DNA from: Lachancea kluyveri NRRL Y-12651 | Taxonomy: Eukaryota > Ascomycota > Saccharomycetes > Saccharomycetales > Saccharomycetaceae | Direction: 5' to 3' | Assembly (NCBI GenBank): GCA_000149225.2 | Contig: CM000693.1 | Span: forward strand, 434,001 to 498,000 | DNA: 64,000 nt | In this document: in pieces, positions 20,652 to 30,815 of the stretch | How positions within the stretch are numbered: position 1 is the first letter of the stretch | Layout of the letters: each line of letters opens with the position of its first letter | Program-made: the position numbers and the translations under genes | Notes under the pieces: generated by a model | The model's input: the letters and a program-made list of their open reading frames with translations, nothing else | The model's database searches: none | What the model was told of the DNA's origin: nothing

Positions 20652-21692
20652 ATGATTACGCCCTCCACTGAGAAAAGGCCATTGGAAGAAGAAAATGGCA
20701 CTCCTAAATCTAAAAAGCAGCGCACGTTAATGGATTTTTTTGGTAAGAAAAAGTCCACCGTTGAAACCGGACGCGACGCCAAACTAGAGAACACAAGTGA
20801 ACATGCTAGTTCGTTAGAAGGTGCTTTGCTAGGCGCTGGAGATAAGCCACTGACACATAAGCCTAAGGTAACGCCTGGCGACGCAAAACTGAAATTCAGA
20901 GAGACTTTGAAACCTGAACAGTTGGTGCTACTATCTCTAGAGTTGGACACAATAGATGACACCTGGTTTTACCAGTTGACTGGCGAGTTTGTCAAGCCTT
21001 ATTTCTTGCAACTGAAGCGGTTTGTGCTGTCGCAGCAAAAGCAATCTACTGTATTTCCTCCTCCGCCAGAAATCTATTCGTGGTCCAGGTTAACACCATT
21101 TGATAAAGTCAGAGTGGTGATTATTGGTCAGGATCCATACCACAACTTCAACCAGGCTCACGGATTGGCTTTCAGTGTAAAGCCACCGACTTCAGCACCT
21201 CCTTCTCTGCAAAACATATACAAAGAGTTGAAAACCAGTAACTATCCAGACTTCCAAATCGATAATAAGGTCGGGGACCTGTCTCCTTGGAGTGAACAAG
21301 GTGTGTTGCTACTGAATACATGTCTTACTGTTAAAGCACACAGCGCCAACTCTCACTCGAAAAAGGGCTGGGAACAGTTTACCAAGCGAGTCGTCGAACT
21401 GTTGATCAAGGATAGAAAACGGTCAGGAGAGCCGTTGGTGTTTTTACTATGGGGCAACAACGCTAGAAAGCTCGTCGAAGGACTTCTGGGTAGTAAACCT
21501 GAAAACTTTTTGGTTTTGAAGTCAGTTCATCCATCGCCGTTATCGGCTAGTCGTGGATTTTTTGGCAATAGGCATTTTAAACAAATTAATGACTGGCTAT
21601 ATGCGAAGGGGGAACATATGATTGACTGGAGCGTCGTAAAAGGAGCTACTCTAGACGAAGTACAAGAGAAGAATCTGTTATTGGACGCATAA
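20652..21692 (+). CDS. UNG1: Uracil-DNA glycosylase
   Basis: Removes uracil from DNA to start base-excision repair. The 346-residue product has all family motifs: water-activating GQDPYH (159-164), AFSVKPP, LLLNTCLTVKAHSANSH, FLLWGNNA and the DNA-intercalating HPSPLS (293-298). The N-terminal tail contains QRTLMDFF (23-30), a textbook PCNA-interacting PIP box next to a KSKKQR basic patch. An in-frame stop lies four codons before the ATG (20637-20639), so no N-terminal mitochondrial presequence is encoded here, although yeast Ung1 is dual-targeted. Divergent from the YML020W-like gene. Confidence 0.96.
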   Translation: MITPSTEKRPLEEENGTPKSKKQRTLMDFFGKKKSTVETGRDAKLENTSEHASSLEGALLGAGDKPLTHKPKVTPGDAKLKFRETLKPEQLVLLSLELDTIDDTWFYQLTGEFVKPYFLQLKRFVLSQQKQSTVFPPPPEIYSWSRLTPFDKVRVVIIGQDPYHNFNQAHGLAFSVKPPTSAPPSLQNIYKELKTSNYPDFQIDNKVGDLSPWSEQGVLLLNTCLTVKAHSANSHSKKGWEQFTKRVVELLIKDRKRSGEPLVFLLWGNNARKLVEGLLGSKPENFLVLKSVHPSPLSASRGFFGNRHFKQINDWLYAKGEHMIDWSVVKGATLDEVQEKNLLLDA

Positions 21693-21969
21693 CTTGCACC
21701 ATTATCTTGCAGTATAGTTTTTTTTTTAACGTCAGACATTATCTTTTTAGTCTATCAAAAAGCTTTATCGGCAAGAAATTTGATTTTCGTTTTTTATGAT
21801 AGTCGAGAAGAGGCCTTCTTTTAAAAACAAAAAGAAAAGTAACCGGAAAGACACCAAAATTGTGATGGAAGGTCATCTCACGGGGAGACTGCATAGATTT
21901 ACCGTCACAACAAGGGAAATTCGGTATACTGTTTTTTGCCAATTGCCCTCTTTTGTTTTTTTGGATTGA

Positions 21970-23703
<1,734 letters not shown>

Positions 23704-23849
23704 TCGCATGGTTGACAAAAGGAAAATTTTCTTCTGAATTTATGTAAGGCATTTCAATATGTATAGTACAGGAAATGAAGAGGGAAAAAACAAGAAAAAC
23801 GAGGAAGTTTGCTTGATTTTTCCCCTCAAGACAAATGTTGAACAACACC

Positions 23850-24410
23850 TCATTTCAAACCTTTTTCTTGAGTTCTTAACAAGGTAAACACGGGACCCTG
23901 CAATTGAGCTCTGCCCTTCAAGAAGTCCAATTCCATTAAGAAATCAAACTCCAAAAGATTAGCTTTCAATTTCCTAACTAATTCACCAGCAGCAGCAGCA
24001 GAACCACCAGTGGCGATGATATCATCTATGATGATTACATTAGAACCTTCTGGAATAGCTTCAATCTGCATTTCAAACACGTCTTGGCCGTATTCCTTGT
24101 CATAAGAAGCTTGAACACATTCCCCTGGAAGTTTGCCTTGCTTTCTGACTGGAACAAAACCTGCACCAATCTCCAAAGCGACAGAAGGACCAAACAAAAA
24201 CCCGCGAGATTCCAAGCCAACGATGTAGTCAATTTTGGTATCAGGAAAGCTTTCCTTCAAGTGCAAAGTGAATGCAGCGACCAGCTTTTTGAATAGTTGA
24301 GGAGATCTGAAGATTGGAAGGAAATCTTCAAACAAGATGCCCTTGCTAGGGAAATTAGGGTATTGGTGTAAAGCAGACTTCAATTCTTGTGCATAAGATT
24401 CAATAGACAT
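23850..24410 (-). CDS. APT1: Adenine phosphoribosyltransferase (APT1/APT2 ancestor)
   Basis: Converts adenine and PRPP to AMP in purine salvage. The 186-residue product (187 in Apt1) contains the PRPP-binding motif VIIIDDIIATGGSAAAAGE (about 125-143) and the family stretch YIVGLESRGFLFGPSVALE. In S. cerevisiae Apt1 is active and Apt2 largely inactive; this single copy has the intact active-site loop and is probably active. The 5' leader contains a TTTTG/CAAAA repeat (24421-24455). Divergent from NSE5. Confidence 0.93.
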   Translation of the reverse strand: MSIESYAQELKSALHQYPNFPSKGILFEDFLPIFRSPQLFKKLVAAFTLHLKESFPDTKIDYIVGLESRGFLFGPSVALEIGAGFVPVRKQGKLPGECVQASYDKEYGQDVFEMQIEAIPEGSNVIIIDDIIATGGSAAAAGELVRKLKANLLEFDFLMELDFLKGRAQLQGPVFTLLRTQEKGLK

Positions 24411-24420
24411 TATATTTGTT

Positions 24421-24455
24421 GTTTTGTTTTGTTTTGTTTTGTGTTTTGTGTTTTG
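24421..24455. repeat. TTTTG tandem repeat in the APT leader
   Basis: Seven imperfect TTTTG(TG) units immediately upstream of the APT start, reading CAAAA-rich in the transcript, as is common in efficiently translated yeast leaders. Confidence 0.8.
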
Positions 24456-24681
24456 CTGTTAAGCTTTATTCGTTTGCGTTATTGCTGTCCAAAGCCGCGT
24501 GCGATGAGATGCGATAAGCACGGAAGAGCAAAAGATGAAAAAATTTTAACTCAACTGAGAAATTTTGTTCAAAAAAAAAAAAAAAAGGATGCCCATGACC
24601 AAATAGGTAATAATAAGCGATGACATAATGTATACACCAAGCAAGGGTCATTTACAAATAGAGTATCGTTTTATACGCACA

Positions 24682-24707
24682 TCACGTGTATCGCTTGTAT
24701 CACGTGA
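24682..24707. promoter_or_regulatory. Paired TCACGTG E-boxes
   Basis: TCACGTG at 24682-24688 and TCACGTGA at 24700-24707, centres 18 bp apart, in the APT/NSE5 divergent promoter. Both match the Cbf1 consensus. No AT-rich CDEII or CDEIII follows, so this is not a centromere. Confidence 0.5.
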
Positions 24708-24735
24708 TTTGTGTTGGACATCTGTTTGATTTGAC

Positions 24736-24792
24736 ATGAAGGAGATCAAAGAAGCGTACATTGAACAGGTAAGCCATGTTCTGGAAGTATAA
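24736..24792 (+). other. Possible upstream ORF of NSE5 (18 codons)
   Basis: ATG at 24736, stop TAA at 24790-24792, ending 17 nt before the NSE5 ATG. Encodes MKEIKEAYIEQVSHVLEV. Whether the transcript includes it is unknown. Confidence 0.25.
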
Positions 24793-24809
24793 GGTTGAAG
24801 TTGGTGTCG

Positions 24810-26465
24810 ATGGCTGCTACCTCCCATTCTTATACTGTTGGTACTAACACCATGTCTTTGCCACACTATCATGTGGAGTTGACTCACGCTCATCTGCTGG
24901 AATTCGAAATGCTCAATTCAATGAGTGCTTTGGAGTCCTTTGATCAGCTGTTGTATTTCTTCGAGAGTAAACTTGCAAGTAACAACCTTCCTGTACCACC
25001 TGGCGATGTAATTATTGTGATGCTAACTTTGGCTACGGCTTCAGAGCACTACAAGGGTCAGCTGTTGAGAAATAATGACCCGTACAATGTCTCGCGAAAC
25101 AGCTTGTCGGTGAGGAGTGTAAGGGTCCTGCAACAGTTGGTGCAAAAAATGGTCGTGTTCGATACTCGAAATCATAGTATCTATGATTTGGAACTTCTGC
25201 GATGTCAGTTCTTCATTGCCATTGACCACATGTCGCCCAGGAGGCCAAGTTTCCCATTGCCAAAGAAGGATGTGGATTCTTACAAACGGAGGAAAACAAG
25301 CACTTCGAGAGAAGAATTTTCCGAGCACGCTCATATTTCAAGGGGAGTGAATTCCAACTCTTCTAACTTTAATAATTCGTACTCTTCGTATGTCAGTGCA
25401 TTGGAGCACAAGACACATGTTCTGAAAAATAGCTTGCTGACAATTAAGTTGAACCAGAGAGGTGAATTTTGGAACTGTGTTGGATGGGCCCTAGCCAATT
25501 CTGTTGAGGAAAGTTTTGAAAAATACAGCTGTGGCAGGATTTGGATGCCTGTACTACATATCATATTTCAACTCTATGACCTGAGACAAGAATACTTTAT
25601 GAATTTTGAGTTTTCTAAAGCAGTCAGGCCGTCCCTTTGCTGCCAACAGCTGGAAGACAGTCCACTTGCACTGGTTTTTGGTACTCTTAGCTTGACGGAT
25701 TGTAAAACAATTCTCTGTGACTATTTATTTGTCAATTGTCAGTATCCTCTGGCAGGAAAAATCAATGTTCACCCAGTCTATCAGAAAGAAACGTCAGTAT
25801 CGCCCAACTATATTTCTAGTGCCAATCCAACGCGTGTTTATAAGCTCAAACAATCTATGGAGTTGAGAAGAGCTGTACTGGCCTCATTTTTCAAGCTTTT
25901 GTTTGAGCTCCCAGGTGGCCAAAAATTGCACTCTTTAAAAGTCAATGAAAAAGAGTTCATTCAACACACGTCTAGAATATTGAAAAGTTTCGAGAATTTG
26001 GATGAATTCAAATGTTTTTTTTATTCTTCAGATTTTTCCAAGGACATTGGTTATTTGTCTTTGTTGGCAGAGGAATGTATAAATGAAATCGCGCAAGATT
26101 TGGGGCATAATCTAAGATTATCCGTTATAGACAGTCTTGGGGACGAAAATATGTTTATCGCCGAATTGATTGAAATATTTGAAACTGGATTTCCCAGACT
26201 AGATTATGAAATTTACTCTGGTGACTGGAATACGCTGGAAAAATGTATTGCTAAATGTGATATATGTCTGATAGTCTTAATCAAGTATGCTATAAATATC
26301 CACGGTGAAACTACTTTAAAGATGGCCGATGGTTTTGATCGACTCCTTGAACTTCTGGTCATGAATGACAAAGATAGGGTACTGCATGTCCAAGCAAACT
26401 TTGATACACAAATTACTCCTCCTAAGCTCTACCCAATATTGACTATTCTATTTCACTCGGGTTGA
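24810..26465 (+). CDS. NSE5: SMC5-SMC6 complex subunit Nse5
   Basis: Essential subunit of the Smc5/6 DNA-repair complex; with Nse6 it controls loading and ATPase activity. The 551-residue product starts MAATSHSYTVGTN (ATG at 24810; the frame extends upstream only to TTG). The PHYHVELTHAHLLEFEMLNS segment aligns at the same distance from the start as in S. cerevisiae Nse5 (556 residues, YML023C). No enzymatic motif is expected; it is an all-helical scaffold. Similarity is modest, as usual for this fast-evolving subunit, but the NDPYN, YDLELLRCQFF and IAKCDICLIVLIKY stretches are conserved. Confidence 0.9.
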   Translation: MAATSHSYTVGTNTMSLPHYHVELTHAHLLEFEMLNSMSALESFDQLLYFFESKLASNNLPVPPGDVIIVMLTLATASEHYKGQLLRNNDPYNVSRNSLSVRSVRVLQQLVQKMVVFDTRNHSIYDLELLRCQFFIAIDHMSPRRPSFPLPKKDVDSYKRRKTSTSREEFSEHAHISRGVNSNSSNFNNSYSSYVSALEHKTHVLKNSLLTIKLNQRGEFWNCVGWALANSVEESFEKYSCGRIWMPVLHIIFQLYDLRQEYFMNFEFSKAVRPSLCCQQLEDSPLALVFGTLSLTDCKTILCDYLFVNCQYPLAGKINVHPVYQKETSVSPNYISSANPTRVYKLKQSMELRRAVLASFFKLLFELPGGQKLHSLKVNEKEFIQHTSRILKSFENLDEFKCFFYSSDFSKDIGYLSLLAEECINEIAQDLGHNLRLSVIDSLGDENMFIAELIEIFETGFPRLDYEIYSGDWNTLEKCIAKCDICLIVLIKYAINIHGETTLKMADGFDRLLELLVMNDKDRVLHVQANFDTQITPPKLYPILTILFHSG

Positions 26466-26531
26466 AAACTATCATAATTTATTCAATTGCCACACTTTTT
26501 TTTAGCATCGATTCACATGTAAATAACATTT

Positions 26532-29500
26532 TTATTGAGGTAATTCGTTAACTCTAGCATGTACTATAACATTCATCATTTTCTTCACCGACAAAACGTG
26601 CCATGGAATGTGACTTTCTTCATCTTTCGAAACGCCAAACCACGCATTTAAGCTAGACAAATTTCTAAACTGTTGCAAAATTATTTTTAATAGCTTTGCA
26701 GAATCAGAATGAGGGCAATTTAACAAATTTACTTCAAATTTGTCAATCATATCATTGCCACTACTTTTTTTGAATTTCATCAAGGCACCACTTTTAATAG
26801 CGCATCTATGCTGAGAGTTTGCCAGCTGTAGGGGACTGTGAAAGATAGCACCATGAACTTCTTTGTCGATATTCACTACTTCATAATCGTCTAAGCTTTT
26901 TAAGTCAATGCGTTCAGACAGGCTTTCGTCGATTAAAAGGGGCTTGAATGACGGGTACATTTTATCTTCATCATAGAAGGAGACTTTTGTGTTGTCACCT
27001 ACACATACGACGGCTAGGTGTAGGTTTCTTGTAGATGACGATAGTCTTCTCCAGTGCATGAGTTCATCGTCCGGTAAAACACTATCCAATCGCGTCAACA
27101 CAAGACATATCCTTTCGGGTTTGTTAGAGATGAACTTCATAGTGATGCGCCATATTTCATCACAGATCTCCTGAAACTTTGTTTTAGAATTTCCGATATA
27201 CCACGTCTTCACAGAGTTTTCTTTACCCTGAGAATCAGACCATGAAGCGCACAGCCACTCTCTATCAATACTTCGAGTGTAAGCTAGGTGAATGTAGGTA
27301 TCATAATGAATATTTTGACCATTTGGTTGTTGTGCAGTTCTAAACTCAATCTTCTCTGGGAGTTGTTCTGCAATAGAAGTGAACTTTAGGTGTTTTGGAG
27401 GCAAAATGTTGTACACGCCGATGCATAAGTCATTGTAATCATCTACAGATGTTAGCGGATTGGTGATAAATTCTAACGGAATTAGCTTCAAAAGTAAGGT
27501 GGCATTGGGTAGTTTAGATTGAACCTCGTTTTTTATCAAATGAAACTTCAAACACATCGAGATAACGTCTTCTAGAGCGGAGCTTTTTAATGGCAAGAAT
27601 ATTAGCAAAGGTACATTCTTAGCACTACTCATATTAGTTGAACAGTAAGAGACAATTTGTGCAGATAATAAAAGTAGTGTGTCTTTGTTAAAGTTTTTTA
27701 AGTATATCAGGCCTTGCGTGTCTTCATTTGTTAATCTCACTAATTCACAGAATCCCAATTCTTGGCTTGCAAAAGTCTGTGACATTATAGATAAAAATTC
27801 GATGCAGTCATCTTTGAAAGATGTGGTCAAAAACAATGATTTAAAATTTTTAATTCCCTTGTAGGGTTTCAGGTGAAGGTAATTTGAAAAGTTTTCTGCG
27901 TCACTTTTGATTTTGATTGTCTCATGGTGTTTTTTTACATAAACAGATGGCTGTTTCATGTGAAAAAAATCGTCAATCACTTCGTTTCCATGCAATCTTG
28001 TAAAATTGCTAAATATCTTACCGAAAGTTCTCTTGATTATGCCATCATGGCAACCCCTAATGCCTCTATAGGGTATTTTCTTGATACCCAGATCTCCTAA
28101 CATCCCCTGATCAAAAACTACTTGTTCACACAAGACGTCTAATAGATCTTGTAAATCATCTCCTTCTGGCAGTATTGGATTCTTAGATAAAAAGACTTCG
28201 GGGATCGAAAACAGAGGCATATGCCTTAGTAAAAACGGTAAACTGTTCGAGGACTCTGGTATTGTAGAAGCGGCGGATGTCACAATACCATTGGAGACAT
28301 TTTGTTCCTCGGATATAAATTCGTGTGATTTGTTTACAATTGCTATCCTGTCGTCGCTTGAAAACGCAGGGGTCTGTTCAAAAAATGCGGTAGTATTGTT
28401 GTAGTTGGCATTTCCACCAGGTTCCAGACCGACACTTCCTTCAACTTCGGATTTCGCTATAGCTAATGAGGGTGATATTTTAGACGGACTATTATCTTGC
28501 GTAATATCAGTGGGTGACTTCCAGATTTGATCCAATTGATTTTCTCTGTTGACTTTCACCAGATTCATTACATCGTTAGTTTGATAGCTTGGCATTAAAG
28601 AATCTTCTTTGATTGAATCCGGCTGCATAAACTCCGTCATATTACGGTTTTCTGAATCACTAGCGTAATTCACCAGTGGAATATTTATTTCAACCGAACG
28701 CATTGCTTGGTTTCCAACAGTACTGCCATCTTCAAAATCCTCTCCGCTGTATTCACTTTCTTCATCCTCTGAACTTGAAATATTGGTTGTTGTCACATCA
28801 AACTTTAAAGATTCTTCACTTTGATTGGTATTAAATGAGAATTTTCCACCATTTTTATACTTGTTGTCAACGTTCGACTCAATTATTGGGTTAAAATTCA
28901 AAGGCGCAAAAACGCTCCGTCTGCGTTCTTTTGGAGTCTCGACAGGCAATGGTGCACCAGGATCAGTATATAAAGGAGTAGCCGGTAAAGTGATTTCATC
29001 AAGCGGAATGTCCAAGTATTTTCTTTTAAGAGAAGTCTGTTGTACTGCTGGAAAACTACTTTGTCCGGAAGGTGTTATTTTGTCATCACCGGTATCACTG
29101 TTTTCTGCCATATCAAACATTTCATCCGTAATTTCCTTTACTTCGTGTTCTGCACCGTTATGTGATTTTTCCTTTTCGCCAAAAAGGTCTTCATCATCCT
29201 CATCCTCTTCACCAAACAAGTCCTTATCAAAGTCCACGTCATTGCCTTCGGATTCTATGGCATGTGTGACAGATGGAGCACGCCCTTCTCTATTGGAATT
29301 CACGTCAGTATTAGAAGATGAATCCTTTCTTTCATTCCATAATTCACTTTGGTCTTTAATTGAAGGCGGATCTATTACTATATCATCGATCATAGGATCG
29401 ACGTGCTCATTAATATTTGGAGTGGTCATAAATCCAGTTCCAAAATTATCGGTGGAGGAAGGGGCAGTTCTATGGCCATTTCCGGGAGTAAGTCCCGTAC

Positions 29501-30641
29501 CTGGTGAACCGTTAGGTGAAAACTTTAGGTTGTTAGTTGAAGTGACAGATGAAGGTGCATTCAACCCTGCTGCAGGAAGATGTCTATGAAAAGATTGGAA
29601 CTGGTCTGTGTAGATACCTCCCGTACTCATTGGATTATTCCCGGTGGCACCACCAGTCGCAGGACCACTGCTACCTGGGATACGGTAGGCGGAAGTCAAT
29701 TTCAACTGAATAAAGTCATCGATAACATCAAAAGAGTCGAGTAAACTGGAATCGATCGAGGTATTTATCGGTATATTAGAAGAGTCTGTAGCAGCTTGTG
29801 CAAAGCACAGGTCAAGTGGCCATATAATGGTCTTGGTAGCTTTCGGATGATCCAAATATTTCGATATTACGGGTGTATATCCGTTTAAGTGGTTCAGGTT
29901 TGGTATCAAGCTAATCCATTTCAAGTCTTTTTTCTGTGTTAAATCAATGCCATGTGATACCAGCAATGTCAGTAATAGAACATTAGAGTTCTTAGGTGGA
30001 GGGGACAAGCATTTATTCAAGTCAGACGATGGAAGGTATACACGGATACCCGATGGTGCCAAATAAACAGCATTCAGCTTTAAAAACGAATCATTCAAAA
30101 ACCTTGTTGGAAGTTTATTAAAGGGCAAGTCCTTTATGCAAATGGAGATCAACAAATCGCCATTTTCAAATAAATGTGGTTCAAGATGTACAATCTTGTT
30201 TGATTTTGCATTCTGCTGATAGACACAGGAATTTCCAAACGGGAGCAAGCCATTGTTGGATTCTAGACACAAATTTACGTTCAGCATCCTTCTCATTGCT
30301 TTGAGAAAGATTGCATACGGTGTGGGCAGATTGGGCTTGGAGAAATCAGGTTTGAATTGGCCACTCTTATCTGGTGTCAAAGGTTCGCTAGAGTTGTCTA
30401 ATTGTGGAATTGGTATAGGGTTCTCGTTTATACTAAAGCACCAGAGCTCTCTGGAAAACAAAGCTACTAAAACTCTAGGGTTTTGTTTTCTTAACAACAA
30501 CTCTGCTTGGATACTCCATTGGTCATCAGGTTTCTTGGGCACGAATTGATGATAATTGATATGATCTATCTTTTCCACGCGGTAGTAACTAGTCAACAAG
30601 TCCTCTAAACGGTACTTTAGATCAGCAGCACATGTAGACAT
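26532..30641 (-). CDS. SSN2: Mediator kinase-module subunit Med13 (Ssn2)
   Basis: Largest subunit of the Cdk8 kinase module of Mediator, linking the kinase to core Mediator and repressing transcription. The 1369-residue product (1420 in S. cerevisiae, YDR443C) begins MSTCAADLKYRLEDLLTSYY. Its N-terminal domain (about 1-340) is followed by a long low-complexity region (about 340-780) rich in Ser, Asn, Asp and Glu with an acidic patch (LFGEEDEDDEDLFGEK), and then conserved C-terminal MID/PIWI-like domains ending near SHIPWHVLSVKKMM. Its stop lies 66 bp from the convergent NSE5 stop. Confidence 0.95.
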   Translation of the reverse strand: MSTCAADLKYRLEDLLTSYYRVEKIDHINYHQFVPKKPDDQWSIQAELLLRKQNPRVLVALFSRELWCFSINENPIPIPQLDNSSEPLTPDKSGQFKPDFSKPNLPTPYAIFLKAMRRMLNVNLCLESNNGLLPFGNSCVYQQNAKSNKIVHLEPHLFENGDLLISICIKDLPFNKLPTRFLNDSFLKLNAVYLAPSGIRVYLPSSDLNKCLSPPPKNSNVLLLTLLVSHGIDLTQKKDLKWISLIPNLNHLNGYTPVISKYLDHPKATKTIIWPLDLCFAQAATDSSNIPINTSIDSSLLDSFDVIDDFIQLKLTSAYRIPGSSGPATGGATGNNPMSTGGIYTDQFQSFHRHLPAAGLNAPSSVTSTNNLKFSPNGSPGTGLTPGNGHRTAPSSTDNFGTGFMTTPNINEHVDPMIDDIVIDPPSIKDQSELWNERKDSSSNTDVNSNREGRAPSVTHAIESEGNDVDFDKDLFGEEDEDDEDLFGEKEKSHNGAEHEVKEITDEMFDMAENSDTGDDKITPSGQSSFPAVQQTSLKRKYLDIPLDEITLPATPLYTDPGAPLPVETPKERRRSVFAPLNFNPIIESNVDNKYKNGGKFSFNTNQSEESLKFDVTTTNISSSEDEESEYSGEDFEDGSTVGNQAMRSVEINIPLVNYASDSENRNMTEFMQPDSIKEDSLMPSYQTNDVMNLVKVNRENQLDQIWKSPTDITQDNSPSKISPSLAIAKSEVEGSVGLEPGGNANYNNTTAFFEQTPAFSSDDRIAIVNKSHEFISEEQNVSNGIVTSAASTIPESSNSLPFLLRHMPLFSIPEVFLSKNPILPEGDDLQDLLDVLCEQVVFDQGMLGDLGIKKIPYRGIRGCHDGIIKRTFGKIFSNFTRLHGNEVIDDFFHMKQPSVYVKKHHETIKIKSDAENFSNYLHLKPYKGIKNFKSLFLTTSFKDDCIEFLSIMSQTFASQELGFCELVRLTNEDTQGLIYLKNFNKDTLLLLSAQIVSYCSTNMSSAKNVPLLIFLPLKSSALEDVISMCLKFHLIKNEVQSKLPNATLLLKLIPLEFITNPLTSVDDYNDLCIGVYNILPPKHLKFTSIAEQLPEKIEFRTAQQPNGQNIHYDTYIHLAYTRSIDREWLCASWSDSQGKENSVKTWYIGNSKTKFQEICDEIWRITMKFISNKPERICLVLTRLDSVLPDDELMHWRRLSSSTRNLHLAVVCVGDNTKVSFYDEDKMYPSFKPLLIDESLSERIDLKSLDDYEVVNIDKEVHGAIFHSPLQLANSQHRCAIKSGALMKFKKSSGNDMIDKFEVNLLNCPHSDSAKLLKIILQQFRNLSSLNAWFGVSKDEESHIPWHVLSVKKMMNVIVHARVNELPQ

Positions 30642-30815
30642 TTGCTTTTATTTTTTGATTTTTGTCTCTTATGTTTGTTTCTTTCGCCTTGAGTCCTTGT
30701 TTGTCTGACGTCCAAACAGGGTTTCTGTGTTAAATTCGCTTTGTCTTTTCTTTAGGCGATCTTGAGACCTTGGCATGGATAAACACATCTATCTGTGTAT
30801 TAAACGCTGTTTTTG

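Noticed and set aside
24682-24707. CDEI-like TCACGTG pair considered as a centromere
   Set aside because: No 75-90 bp AT-rich CDEII followed by a CDEIII-type TTCCGAA element is present.
28825-29589. 254-codon plus-strand frame
   Set aside because: Antisense shadow of the low-complexity acidic/serine region of SSN2.
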